Below, piece after piece: positions 9,127 through 18,568 of a stretch of 52,256 nucleotides of DNA (within the stretch, counting starts at the first letter, position 1; each line of letters begins with the position of its first letter). The stretch is from contig JAIPIT010000005.1 of assembly GCA_021734505.1 (NCBI GenBank), positions 1 to 52,256 on the forward strand, written 5' to 3'. A program made the position numbers and the translations under genes. Source of the stretch: Fidelibacterota bacterium (GTDB lineage Bacteria; Fidelibacterota; Fidelibacteria; Fidelibacterales; Fidelibacteraceae). Below the pieces are notes generated by a model. It ran no database searches. It was given only the letters and a program-made list of their open reading frames with translations, and was not told the DNA's origin.

Positions 9127-9645
9127 ATGGATAAATACATATATTTTGCAACTGAAATGCCCGGACTGAAATGGGGCTCAGAGCAATTATTGTCAGAAGA
9201 GGACTTTCTGGAAGAAGCGGGAAAATGGATGACACCGGCTGATTATGCCAGTTTATCCGAAACACTTGCAAACCGCTATGAAGCTCAGAATATGTCGGGT
9301 ATGTATAACGATTTTCTTCTTTTTGAGAACGAAGTGAGATCCGAACTGGCAAAATATCGTCGTGCCGCCAAAGAAGGTTATGAATTTAAATTCCTTCACC
9401 TTCCTCCGCAGCTGATCAAAGATGGGAATCCCCTTGAAATTGAGCTAAAACTAATGAAATATCGTTGGGATTGGTTGGAAGAACGCGAGTTCGGACATTA
9501 TTCCGATCTTGATTTTTTTGTTCTTTATTACCTGAAATTGCAACTTTTACAACGGGTAGCGACCTTTAAGCGGGAGCTTGGCGAGGAAGCCTTTGAGAAA
9601 TTAATAAAACAAAACATAGAAAATAAAGATGAAGCATCTTCTTGA
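9127..9645 (+). CDS. DUF2764 family V-ATPase-associated protein
   Basis: This 172-residue protein begins MDKYIYFATEMPGLKWG and resembles the DUF2764 family, found between atpE and atpA in Chlamydia, spirochaete and Bacteroidetes V-ATPase operons. It is soluble, helical and rich in acidic residues and Tyr. No separate subunit C gene is present here, so it may supply that connecting role; this is inference from position. It lies 14 bases after atpE, and its stop TGA shares bases with a possible upstream ATG of the next frame. Confidence 0.75.
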   Translation: MDKYIYFATEMPGLKWGSEQLLSEEDFLEEAGKWMTPADYASLSETLANRYEAQNMSGMYNDFLLFENEVRSELAKYRRAAKEGYEFKFLHLPPQLIKDGNPLEIELKLMKYRWDWLEEREFGHYSDLDFFVLYYLKLQLLQRVATFKRELGEEAFEKLIKQNIENKDEASS

Positions 9646-9671
9646 TGTCTTCCAGAGAAAATGGAGTTCAA

Positions 9672-11405
9672 ATGGCCGATAAAAAAATAGGACATATCAC
9701 AGCGATCAACGGAAATATGATCGAAGTTGCATTTAAGGATAGCGTTATCCAAAATGAAGTTGGATATGTGCTTATTGGAAATGAACGATTAAAATCAGAA
9801 GTGATAAAGATCACGAACAATACTGCTTATTTGCAAGTATATGAGATCACAAAAGGTCTTAAAGTCGGTGACAAAGTTGAATTCACCGGAGAATTATTAT
9901 CTGTAACACTGGGACCCGGAATTTTATCACAGGTATATGACGGATTACAGAATCCCTTGCCCGCATTGGCTGAAGCACACGGTTTCTTCCTTCCGCGTGG
10001 CGTGGTTCTTGATCCTATTGACGAAAAGAAAAAATGGCATTTTACCCCTACGGCTAAAGTAGGCGATACGCTTTATAGAGGATCTCCTCTGGGATGGGTT
10101 CCCGAAGGGATATTCCAGCATAAGATCATGGTTCCTTTTGATCTGAACGGTGAATACACTCTTGTATCTGTTGTTAAAGAAGGTGATTATGACCTGACCG
10201 AGACAATGGGCGTTATCAAAGACCCAAAAGGTGAAGAGATCAAGCTTACGATGTCTTTTGAGTGGCCGGTAAAGATCCCTATTACCGCGTACAATAAAAA
10301 GATGGTTCCATCAGAACCAATGGTGACCAAAGTTCGGATCGTTGATACCTTTTTCCCGGTTTGTAAGGGTGGTACCTATTGTATACCCGGTCCATTTGGA
10401 GCCGGTAAGACCGTGCTTCAGCAATTAACAAGCCGCTATGCGGATGTTGATATTGTTATCCTTGCTGCTTGCGGTGAACGTGCCGGAGAGGTAGTGGAAA
10501 CATTGCGGGAATTCCCCGAATTGAGCGATCCCAAAACAGGACGTTCATTAATGGAACGAACAATTATTATTTGTAATACATCATCCATGCCCGTTGCAGC
10601 TCGTGAAGCTTCAGTTTACACGGCGACAACACTTGGTGAATACTATCGCCAAATGGGATTGGATGTACTGATCCTTGCCGACTCAACATCACGTTGGGCA
10701 CAGGCCATGCGCGAACTTTCCGGTCGTCTCGAAGAGATCCCCGGTGAAGAAGCTTTTCCGGCTTATCTCGAATCCCGGATCGCGGAATTCTATGAACGCG
10801 CCGGCTATGTGGAGCTTCCCGATGGCTCACACGGCTCGATGACCATTGGCGGTACGGTTTCTCCGGCCGGTGGGAACTTTGAAGAACCCGTAACACAAGC
10901 AACATTGAAAGTTGTAGGTGCTTTTCACGGACTTTCAAGAGCCCGTTCCGATGCACGTAAATTTCCGGCTATTGACCCTATTGACAGTTGGACTAAATAT
11001 AAAGGGATCATCCCTGCTGAAAAGGTCCGGGAAGCACACAATATCCTACGCCGTGGAGATGAAGTCCATCAGATGATGATGGTTGTTGGCGAAGAAGGAA
11101 CATCGGTAGATGATTTTATTTACTACCTGAAAGGTGAATACCTTGATACTGTTTATCTGCAGCAAAATGGTTTTGATGCTGTTGATGCTGTCAGTGACCC
11201 GGAACGTCAGGAATTTATATTCAATAAGATCCACACTATTCTATACACGGATTTTCACTTTGAAGCCAAACCCGATGCACGTCAGTTTTTCAATGAATTG
11301 CGTCAGTTGACCCTTGATTGGAACTATATTCAAATGGGGGCGGATGAATTTGTTGCTCAGGAAAAGAAAATCGATGCACATATTCAGGCTAAGACAAAAG
11401 CGTAA
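9672..11405 (+). CDS. atpA: V/A-type ATPase catalytic subunit A
   Basis: This is the catalytic, nucleotide-hydrolysing subunit of the rotary pump. ATG 9672 (MADKKIGHITAINGN) is preferred over TTG 9642 or ATG 9645 because GGAG stands 5 bases before it; the protein is then 577 residues, the normal length. The P-loop GPFGAGKT is at 240-247, GERAGE and the DSTSRWAQAMRE catalytic block follow, and the family-specific bulge (non-homologous region) is present around 110-200. Next gene starts 16 bases downstream. Confidence 0.96.
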   Translation: MADKKIGHITAINGNMIEVAFKDSVIQNEVGYVLIGNERLKSEVIKITNNTAYLQVYEITKGLKVGDKVEFTGELLSVTLGPGILSQVYDGLQNPLPALAEAHGFFLPRGVVLDPIDEKKKWHFTPTAKVGDTLYRGSPLGWVPEGIFQHKIMVPFDLNGEYTLVSVVKEGDYDLTETMGVIKDPKGEEIKLTMSFEWPVKIPITAYNKKMVPSEPMVTKVRIVDTFFPVCKGGTYCIPGPFGAGKTVLQQLTSRYADVDIVILAACGERAGEVVETLREFPELSDPKTGRSLMERTIIICNTSSMPVAAREASVYTATTLGEYYRQMGLDVLILADSTSRWAQAMRELSGRLEEIPGEEAFPAYLESRIAEFYERAGYVELPDGSHGSMTIGGTVSPAGGNFEEPVTQATLKVVGAFHGLSRARSDARKFPAIDPIDSWTKYKGIIPAEKVREAHNILRRGDEVHQMMMVVGEEGTSVDDFIYYLKGEYLDTVYLQQNGFDAVDAVSDPERQEFIFNKIHTILYTDFHFEAKPDARQFFNELRQLTLDWNYIQMGADEFVAQEKKIDAHIQAKTKA

Positions 11406-11421
11406 AAGGAGCTGCAGATAA

Positions 11422-12888
11422 ATGAGAAAAGTATATAATAAAATATTGAGCATTGTAGGGAACGTGATCTCTGTACGTGCCGAAGGCGTGAGCAATGAAG
11501 AACTTGCGGAAGTAAGCACACGGCGAGGAACCTCTCTGGCAAAAGTCATTAAGATCGATAACGATCTGGTTTCTTTACAGGTCTTTGCCGGTAGCCGCGG
11601 TATCTCAACCGATGATGAAGTCCGCTTCCTGGGTTCTCCAATGAAGGTTTCATTTTCCGACAATATGCTGGGTCGAATTTTTAACGGAAGCGGTGAACCG
11701 CGTGATAATGGACCTGCTCTAAATGAAAACCTGATCGAAATTGCCGGACCATCGGTGAATCCTTCAAAACGAATTATTCCCAATCGTATGATCCGAACCA
11801 ATATTCCCATGATCGACGTGTTCAACTCTCTGGTCGTTTCACAGAAATTACCGATCTTTTCGGTTTCCGGTGAACCATACAATGAACTGTTGGCACGCAT
11901 TGCTTTGCAGGCTGAAGTTGATATGATCATTTTAGGCGGCATCGGACTAAAATTTGACGAATACATGTATTTCCGCGATGAACTTGAAAAAGGCGGCGCT
12001 TTAAGTCGTTCAATTTTCTTTATGCATACGGCTTCGGATCCTGTGGTAGAAGGCCTGATGGTTCCGGACCTATGTCTTGCCGTTGCAGAACAGTTTGCAC
12101 TGAAAGGTAAAGATGTACTTGTCCTCTTGACAGATATGACCAACTTCGCAGATGCCATGAAAGAGATCGCGATCACCATGGAACAGGTTCCCTCGAACCG
12201 CGGTTACCCGGGTGATCTTTATACTCAGTTGGCTTCCCGCTATGAGAAGGCCGTGGATTTTGAAGGTGCCGGTTCAGTAACGATCCTTGCTGCGACCACG
12301 ATGCCCGGAGACGATGTGACCCATCCCGTTCCCGATAATACCGGTTACATTACTGAAGGTCAGTTCTACCTGCGTAACGGACGTATTGAGCCCTTTGGTT
12401 CACTTTCCCGTTTAAAACAACAGGTCAACAAAGATACACGTGATGATCACCGCGCTATTATGGACGGTATGATCCAGCTATATGCCCAGTATCTCGAAAC
12501 GGAAGAAAAACGCTCCATGGGTTTCCGTATGAGCGATTGGGACAAAAAATTGCTGAAATACGGTGGTTTATTTGAAAAAGAAATGATGGACTTGTCCGTG
12601 AATATTTCCCTTGAAGATTCATTGAACAATGGTTGGGATATTCTTTCACAATGTTTTAATCCCGATGAAACCGGTTTTCGTTCAGGACTGATAGAAAAAT
12701 ACTGGCCGGGTGAAAAGAAAACCAAAGTAAAAAAAGCGGATCAGGAAATATCTAAGGAAGAAAAAAAAGAAGAAAAACCTCTGGAAAAAGAAGAAACAAA
12801 TAAAGACGAAAAAACCACAAATAAAACGAAATCTGTCGTTAAAAAAAGCAAAAATAAAAAAGAGGTTTCTAAGTCCTCCAAAAAATAG
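11422..12888 (+). CDS. atpB: V/A-type ATPase subunit B with Lys-rich C-terminal extension
   Basis: This is the non-catalytic nucleotide-interface subunit. Residues 1-430 follow the family closely, including [15 protein letters not shown] where the P-loop is lost, [14 protein letters not shown], and [14 protein letters not shown]. The core ends at YWPGEKK. Residues 431-488 form a low-complexity tail of Lys, Glu, Ser and Thr ([19 protein letters not shown]) not usual in this subunit. The DNA under the tail is A-rich, and the frame is intact to a TAG. AAAAGGAG precedes the ATG. Confidence 0.95.
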   Translation: MRKVYNKILSIVGNVISVRAEGVSNEELAEVSTRRGTSLAKVIKIDNDLVSLQVFAGSRGISTDDEVRFLGSPMKVSFSDNMLGRIFNGSGEPRDNGPALNENLIEIAGPSVNPSKRIIPNRMIRTNIPMIDVFNSLVVSQKLPIFSVSGEPYNELLARIALQAEVDMIILGGIGLKFDEYMYFRDELEKGGALSRSIFFMHTASDPVVEGLMVPDLCLAVAEQFALKGKDVLVLLTDMTNFADAMKEIAITMEQVPSNRGYPGDLYTQLASRYEKAVDFEGAGSVTILAATTMPGDDVTHPVPDNTGYITEGQFYLRNGRIEPFGSLSRLKQQVNKDTRDDHRAIMDGMIQLYAQYLETEEKRSMGFRMSDWDKKLLKYGGLFEKEMMDLSVNISLEDSLNNGWDILSQCFNPDETGFRSGLIEKYWPGEKKTKVKKADQEISKEEKKEEKPLEKEETNKDEKTTNKTKSVVKKSKNKKEVSKSSKK

Positions 12889-12938
12889 AGTAGCGAAATA
12901 ATTCGATATTTCATTGATTGGGAACAGATAAGGTTGAC

Positions 12939-13550
12939 ATGGCAAAGATAAAGCTGACAAAGAACGAATTAAAAAAACAAAAAGATGCATTAAAGCGATA
13001 TATGCGCTATCTGCCAACGCTTGAATTGAAAAAACAACAGCTTTTGGCGGAGATCCGGCGAGTACGAGACGAGATCCGGGAAACTCAGGGAAAATTAGAT
13101 ACCTTACGTAAAAAATTATCTGCCTGGATCGCTGTCTTTGCCGAAGATGTGGATATAGCCTCTTTGCTTGAGTTGAAAGAAGTTGTTACGGATACAGGAA
13201 ATATAGCCGGTATCAACATCCCGCTTTTTAAGAAACTCGAGTTTGATGAAAAAACTTATGATCTGATGGAATATCCGCTTTGGGTAGATTCGGGTGTTGA
13301 GGCTGCAAAAAATACGATCGCATATGAAAAAGAACTGGAGATACTGAGAGAACAGGAAGCGCTAATCCAGGAAGAATTGCGAACGACCGTACAACGCATT
13401 AATCTCTTTGATAAGGTCATGATCCCGCGCTCAAAAGAAAATATACGGAAGATACGGATCTTCATGGGTGATCAGGAAACAGCGGCTGTAGTTCGCGGTA
13501 AGATATCGAAATCAAAGATCGAAAAGAAAAAATTGGAACAAAGCACTTAA
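12939..13550 (+). CDS. atpD: V/A-type ATPase subunit D (central rotor shaft)
   Basis: Subunit D is the coiled-coil axle that turns inside the A/B ring. ATG 12939 (MAKIKLTKNELKKQKDAL) gives 203 residues, the usual size; a TTG at 12918 would add seven residues without a ribosome site. The two long helices are visible at the ends (LTKNELKKQ.. and the Arg/Lys-rich VMIPRSKENIRKIRIFMGDQE block that is typical of the family). It is 50 bases from atpB and 16 from atpI. Confidence 0.93.
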   Translation: MAKIKLTKNELKKQKDALKRYMRYLPTLELKKQQLLAEIRRVRDEIRETQGKLDTLRKKLSAWIAVFAEDVDIASLLELKEVVTDTGNIAGINIPLFKKLEFDEKTYDLMEYPLWVDSGVEAAKNTIAYEKELEILREQEALIQEELRTTVQRINLFDKVMIPRSKENIRKIRIFMGDQETAAVVRGKISKSKIEKKKLEQST

Positions 13551-13566
13551 GCGTATGAGGCTGTAA

Positions 13567-15378
13567 ATGATAGAAAAGATGTCAAAAATTACCCTGCTTG
13601 TGGATGAAGGAAACGCTAAACCGGCGTTAAGATCACTCCGCAAACTTGGTGTTTTGCATGTAAAACCAATTCAGAACCCACCTTCAAGTGATATGTCGGA
13701 TATCGAAACACGGCTGGAAGAAACCAAGCGCGTTTTATTTTTACTTGGTGAGCCGGATGATCCCAAGCAAAAAGCTTCCGGCTCTGCCGAAAAATTTGTT
13801 AATGATATTTTAGAAGCGAGTCAGACTCGTTCAACCTTGCAAAGAGAAATGGAAAGCCTGAAAGAAGCTGATCTTTGGTATACCGAATGGACCAAGGTCT
13901 CTCTTGATGATCTGTCATCACTTGAGAACGATGGATTCTATATTAAATTATATCAATTATCTCCTACAGCATGGGAAAATGAAAAAGAAAAAGAGAATCT
14001 CATTGCTCTTTCTGAAAATAAAGATAGTGTCAAAGTTGCAATGGTAAGTCGTGACCCCGAAGAAACTTTGGAGCATCGACCCGTCAATATACCCGAGATC
14101 TCAAGTAATGCTGTTGTCTCCCGGATCTCAGAGATCGAAAAAGAATTGATCAAGATTGAGAAATTAATCGAAGGACATCGTTGTCATATCGAACTGATCA
14201 AACAATACGATGAAACACTTAAAAAAGATCATCAATTCTTGCGTGTTCAAAATGGATTGGGATTTGAAGAAAATATAGCTTATTTGCAGGGATATGTCCC
14301 AAGCGAAGAAGCCAAGACTATTGAAGCAGCTGCAGAGAAGAGCGGTTGGGGATATGTGGAAGAAGAGCCCGAACTCACGGATAATCCCCCCACAAAATTA
14401 AAAAATGCAAAATGGATCAAGATCATCGAACCTGTTTTTGATTTTCTTGGAACCACGCCCGGTTATCGTGAAAAAGATATCAGCATGTATTTTCTGATCT
14501 TTTTTGCTATCTTTGTCGCCATGATCATTGGTGATGCGGGATATGGGATGATCTTCTTGTTGGTTTCATTTTTTGCAACTTTCAAGATCAAAAAGAACGG
14601 TGGTAAATTGCCGGGAGTGATTGTCCTCTTGTATGTACTAAGTTTATCAACCATTGCATGGGGTGCCGTTACCGGTACTTGGTTTGGTTCAGTGGCTATA
14701 GCGAACATACCTTTCTTTAAATCACTGATCATTCCACAGATCGCATCTTTCCCGGAATTATTCCCTAACATGGATGTAAATCCTCAGGACAGGGTACAGT
14801 TGATCTGTTTTATATTGGCTATCATTCAACTTGGTTTGGCCAGTATTATGAACTTTATTGATAATTTACCCCAATTGAAGGCCTTTGAGCATCTCGGTTG
14901 GTTTGCATTAACGGCCGGTGCCTTTACTTTAGTACTTAATCTTGTGTTGGGTATGCCCATGCCGTCATTTACTCTTCCGCTCATGGCCGGTGGGTTTGGC
15001 TTTATTGTGATATTCGGAGCACAAGAAAAAGGCAAAAGCTTTTTAAAAGGTGTTTTAGGCGGATTGGGAGGAGCATTTAATACTTTTCTTGATGCTATTT
15101 CATCCTTTTCGAATATTATTTCTTATATTCGTTTGTTTGCAGTGGGAATGGCCACTGTCGCGATCGCATCTTCTTTTAATGATATTGCGGCACCCATGAT
15201 GCACGGACCTGCGATCATAGGCGGAATTATTGTTCTATTTATTGGACATGGTTTAAATATAATCATGGGACTTTTATCCGTGATGGTACACGGTATACGT
15301 TTGAACCTTTTAGAGTTCAGCGGTCAGCTTGGATTAGAATGGACGGGTTACAAATACGAACCCTTCAAAGAAAAATAA
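13567..15378 (+). CDS. atpI: V/A-type ATPase subunit I (membrane stator)
   Basis: Subunit I (a-type) provides the half-channels facing the K ring and the stator arm. The first 290 or so of 603 residues are soluble and start VEKM-like (MIEKMSKITLLV), with helical hairpins. From about 310 there are seven or so hydrophobic segments, beginning with MYFLIFFAIFVAMIIGDAGYG, a strongly conserved stretch, and including SYIRLFAVGMA, which carries the functional Arg. It ends LEWTGYKYEPF, the normal terminus. Confidence 0.95.
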   Translation: MIEKMSKITLLVDEGNAKPALRSLRKLGVLHVKPIQNPPSSDMSDIETRLEETKRVLFLLGEPDDPKQKASGSAEKFVNDILEASQTRSTLQREMESLKEADLWYTEWTKVSLDDLSSLENDGFYIKLYQLSPTAWENEKEKENLIALSENKDSVKVAMVSRDPEETLEHRPVNIPEISSNAVVSRISEIEKELIKIEKLIEGHRCHIELIKQYDETLKKDHQFLRVQNGLGFEENIAYLQGYVPSEEAKTIEAAAEKSGWGYVEEEPELTDNPPTKLKNAKWIKIIEPVFDFLGTTPGYREKDISMYFLIFFAIFVAMIIGDAGYGMIFLLVSFFATFKIKKNGGKLPGVIVLLYVLSLSTIAWGAVTGTWFGSVAIANIPFFKSLIIPQIASFPELFPNMDVNPQDRVQLICFILAIIQLGLASIMNFIDNLPQLKAFEHLGWFALTAGAFTLVLNLVLGMPMPSFTLPLMAGGFGFIVIFGAQEKGKSFLKGVLGGLGGAFNTFLDAISSFSNIISYIRLFAVGMATVAIASSFNDIAAPMMHGPAIIGGIIVLFIGHGLNIIMGLLSVMVHGIRLNLLEFSGQLGLEWTGYKYEPFKEK

Positions 15379-15418
15379 ATTAACTGAGAAATTAAATTAG
15401 ATCAAAGGAGATTTTATA

Positions 15419-15841
15419 ATGGATCTTGGAATGTTTGGTTCAGCTGCGGCATTGGGATTTGCTGCGTTAGGTTCTGCAATGGGAACCGGTATAGCATCAC
15501 AAGCTGCTATCGGTGGATGGAAGAAATGCTTTCAAAATGACAAACCCGCACCTTTTTTGCTGGTTGCTTTTGCGGGCGTTGCTTTAACCCAGACCATTTA
15601 TGGTTTTTTGTTAATGACTTTTATTTTGGGTAGCGATAAAGATCCCCTGGGTCTTTTAGCGGCAGGTATTTTTGGTGGTATGGCAATGGGACTTTCTGCA
15701 TTAATGCAGGGTAAAGCTGCTGCACGCGCTGCGGATGCGCTTGCCGAAACCGGAAAAGGTGCTGCAAATTATTTTATGGTGATCGGTATCGTTGAAACTG
15801 TGGCGCTTTTCGTTATGGTATTCTTACTCCTCATGCTTTAA
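15419..15841 (+). CDS. atpK: V/A-type ATPase subunit K (rotor ring), probably Na+-binding
   Basis: This 140-residue subunit is a tandem pair of helical hairpins forming the membrane ring. The carboxylate is E126 in VIGIVETVALF. T57-Q58 in ALTQTIYGF and Q97 in LMQGKAA occupy places that match the Na+ ligands T64, Q65 and Q110 of Enterococcus hirae NtpK, with E126 matching E139. That points to Na+ rather than H+ coupling; it is a motif comparison, not a measurement. AAAGGAG precedes the ATG, and a terminator follows the gene. Confidence 0.93.
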   Translation: MDLGMFGSAAALGFAALGSAMGTGIASQAAIGGWKKCFQNDKPAPFLLVAFAGVALTQTIYGFLLMTFILGSDKDPLGLLAAGIFGGMAMGLSALMQGKAAARAADALAETGKGAANYFMVIGIVETVALFVMVFLLLML

Positions 15842-15913
15842 AAAAGGTGAGACGTGAATCGTAAGACGTAAGACGTTAACGGTAAACGTTTTTCTGATGT
15901 TATTACATATAAT

Positions 15914-15942
15914 CAAGCCCATCCTTCGGTGTGGGCTTTTTT
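15914..15942 (+). terminator. Rho-independent terminator closing the V-ATPase run
   Basis: CAAGCCCA pairs with TGGGCTT around a TTCG-type loop, and a T run follows. The 265-base gap to the next gene otherwise holds short GTAAGACGTAAGACGT-type direct repeats and no gene. Confidence 0.8.
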
Positions 15943-16106
15943 ATTTTGGAAAACGGAAAACTGTATGCAGTAAACAGTAGAATAGGCAACGAGAAGAAGA
16001 GAAAGGTAGGCCTAAACTTCTAAACCGCTAAACTTTGAAAATATATTTGAAATTCTCTCTATTATTGTAAATTAGGGTGTAACAAAATTAATAAAGTGAG
16101 GAAGAT

Positions 16107-18560
16107 ATGAAACGGTATAGATTTCTGTTGATTTTGGGCTTGATCCTAATGACCTTTTTGTTTGCTGAGAATTTTGAAAAAATCAAAACTTATCAGGTTG
16201 GCCCGGGCACGATATATTCTTACTACGAGGAACATTCTTATCCATGGGCTTTGCATGTAACAGAGATCGATCTTAAGAATCCTTATATAAAGATTGAAAC
16301 CAAAAAAGCAGGTGACCTGATCTTCGGGCGTGAAGGTACGAATTCTATGAGTTCTCGTTCTGATGTTGCGGGACACAGGGTAGTTTCAGCCATAAATGGT
16401 GATTTTTATAATACGACAAATGGCCAACCGATCAACAATCAGGTGTTAAATGGTGAATGCATTCAAGCAAGAACCTATTCACGCTCAGCATTTACTTATC
16501 ACGAAGGCGGAATCCCTTCTATTGTTATTCCAAGTTTTTCCGGTTTGATTATATCGAAAGATACCACAGATAGTACTGTTTCTCATTCTCTGAACTCGGT
16601 AAATATGACGCGTTATACAAATAATATTGTCATTTATAATAGTTACAAAGGAAGCTCAACGCTAACAAATGAATGGGGATATGAATGCCTCGCTAGTCCA
16701 ATATCGCAATGGTATGTAAATGACACGGTATATTGTGTTATTGAATCCAGACAAGATGGTGTGGGCAACATGACGATATCTGAAGGGAAATTTGTTATTT
16801 CCGGCCATGGAACAGGTGAGGAATTTTTAAAAAACTATTGTAACCTTGGTGATACTGTCAAAATCATGCAGAGTTTTGCCAATTCACCTGCCCGTATGAC
16901 CCAATATATCGGTGGTGGTCCATGGATGTTGCGAAATGGCGTCGATGTAACTGCCGAAAATACTGAAGGGATCGGAGCAGATTTTTACGCAGTCCGCCAT
17001 CCGAGAACAGCTGTAGGATTCAGCGCAGATTCATCCAAAGCCTATTTTGTGGTCGTTGATGGTCGTCTGGAACACAGTGTCGGAATGAACTTGCACGAAT
17101 TATCCTCATTTATGAAAGAAATCGGTGCTGCACATGCTATCAATCTTGATGGTGGAGGATCTTCGACCTTCACCGTACGTTCGGATGTTATGAACATTCC
17201 CTCGGATGGTTGGGTACGTATTGTAGCAAATGCCTTAATGTGTGTTTCTTCAGCTCCGGATAGTGATCTTTCAATTGTACAGATCGAACGCGATAGTATC
17301 GCTGTCTATAAAAATAACACATTTGATGTTCCGATGTCCGGATGGGATATGTTCTATAATCCTCGTGATATCCCAAGTAGCTCCGGATTGAATGTTACCT
17401 ATACGGCAGGACTTGGAAATTATTCCGAAGGTGAATTTACTACATCTGCAAATGATATGGATGGGTGCATTTATACGGATCTGGATGGTGTCTTAGATTC
17501 AATGAAAGTCCATATTATTTCCATTGATAGCTTAACCTTGTATCCCGCATCGGTAATGACCGATACTTTAAAACCAATTAATTTCTTTGTTTATGGCTGT
17601 CAGGACGGTGGAACAAAAGAATTGCTTAATAATGACATATTTGAATTTGAGCTATTGAATGAGGACATCGGTGATATCGGCAGTGATGGTGTTTTTACTC
17701 CTGCAATGACAGGTGAATCACAACTCCTTGTACATTACGGCGCTGATACGGATACCGCTTATATTCTCATAGAAAAAGGTGAGGGTGAAGTTGTAATTGA
17801 TGAGGTTGAATTGCTTAGCGATTGGACTTTAAGTGGAATTGATTTGGATTCAAATTTAAGCACTATTCAGCTAATTGAAAGAGAAGCAGGTGATGGAAGT
17901 AAAGCATTACGAATTGATTATACAACAATCGGTGATGGAGAAATTGTTCTTAATGTAAATCCTAAACGTATCTATAGTGTGCCGTCAGAATATTTGATCG
18001 ATGCCTTATCCGATGGTTTGAATCATCGTCTTTATTTGGTCTTTGATGATGCCAATGGCAATGAATATAAATTTAAAGCATCGGGTTATTTCAATAATCT
18101 AGAATTCGAAACAAAAATACTTTCCGCCGGTGCTATCATTCCAGGTGATGGCGCTGAATACTATCCCATGTATTTGAAGCAGATATATATTAATTTGGCA
18201 AATGGTATTCAAAGCGGAACCCTCTATTTTGATTTTATCCGCTGTACCTACCCGGGCTGGACAGCGATAGAGCAAGAAACGGGTGCTGGAATTCCATCCG
18301 ATTTCCAATTGTTCCAAAATTATCCAAATCCATTTAACCCCACAACGGCTATCAGATATCAGTTGTCAGATATTAGTGAAGTTGATCTTTCGGTTTTTGA
18401 TGTAAGCGGAAAAAAAGTTGCAACTCTAATACATGATTCACGTCCGGCAGGATCCTATTCTGTTGAATTTTCTGCCGAAACCCTTACAACGGGTGTTTAC
18501 TTCTATCGTTTACAGGCCGGAAATTGGACCGATACAAAGAAAATGTTAATTATTAAATAA
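16107..18560 (+). CDS. Secreted phosphodiester glycosidase (NAGPA domain) with T9SS sorting domain
   Basis: The 817-residue protein has a signal peptide (1-20, ending FLFA), an NAGPA/phosphodiester glycosidase domain (about 40-385), two or three Ig-like or carbohydrate-binding beta domains, and a T9SS type A tail from about 730 (FQLFQNYPNPFNPTTAIRY, TGVYFYRLQAG). Diagnostic blocks are NGDFYNT, RHPRTAVGF and AINLDGGGSST. Enzymes of this family remove sugars from phosphodiester linkages, so a role against teichoic-acid-like or phosphoglycan substrates at the cell surface is plausible. The phosphatase gene follows after 8 bases. Confidence 0.85.
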   Translation: MKRYRFLLILGLILMTFLFAENFEKIKTYQVGPGTIYSYYEEHSYPWALHVTEIDLKNPYIKIETKKAGDLIFGREGTNSMSSRSDVAGHRVVSAINGDFYNTTNGQPINNQVLNGECIQARTYSRSAFTYHEGGIPSIVIPSFSGLIISKDTTDSTVSHSLNSVNMTRYTNNIVIYNSYKGSSTLTNEWGYECLASPISQWYVNDTVYCVIESRQDGVGNMTISEGKFVISGHGTGEEFLKNYCNLGDTVKIMQSFANSPARMTQYIGGGPWMLRNGVDVTAENTEGIGADFYAVRHPRTAVGFSADSSKAYFVVVDGRLEHSVGMNLHELSSFMKEIGAAHAINLDGGGSSTFTVRSDVMNIPSDGWVRIVANALMCVSSAPDSDLSIVQIERDSIAVYKNNTFDVPMSGWDMFYNPRDIPSSSGLNVTYTAGLGNYSEGEFTTSANDMDGCIYTDLDGVLDSMKVHIISIDSLTLYPASVMTDTLKPINFFVYGCQDGGTKELLNNDIFEFELLNEDIGDIGSDGVFTPAMTGESQLLVHYGADTDTAYILIEKGEGEVVIDEVELLSDWTLSGIDLDSNLSTIQLIEREAGDGSKALRIDYTTIGDGEIVLNVNPKRIYSVPSEYLIDALSDGLNHRLYLVFDDANGNEYKFKASGYFNNLEFETKILSAGAIIPGDGAEYYPMYLKQIYINLANGIQSGTLYFDFIRCTYPGWTAIEQETGAGIPSDFQLFQNYPNPFNPTTAIRYQLSDISEVDLSVFDVSGKKVATLIHDSRPAGSYSVEFSAETLTTGVYFYRLQAGNWTDTKKMLIIK

Positions 18561-18568
18561 GGGATTGA

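Noticed and set aside
8792-9352. A 186-codon minus-strand frame across atpE and DUF2764
   Set aside because: It covers the junction of two well supported genes on the other strand and shows no recognisable protein text.
9642-9671. Upstream TTG/ATG starts for atpA
   Set aside because: They would add a ten-residue leader (SSRENGVQ) not seen in the family and place GGAG inside the gene; ATG 9672 fits better.
11241-12179. A 312-codon open frame on the minus strand
   Set aside because: It is antisense to atpA and atpB, which are unmistakable; the translation is Ser/Arg-rich without family motifs and has no ribosome site.
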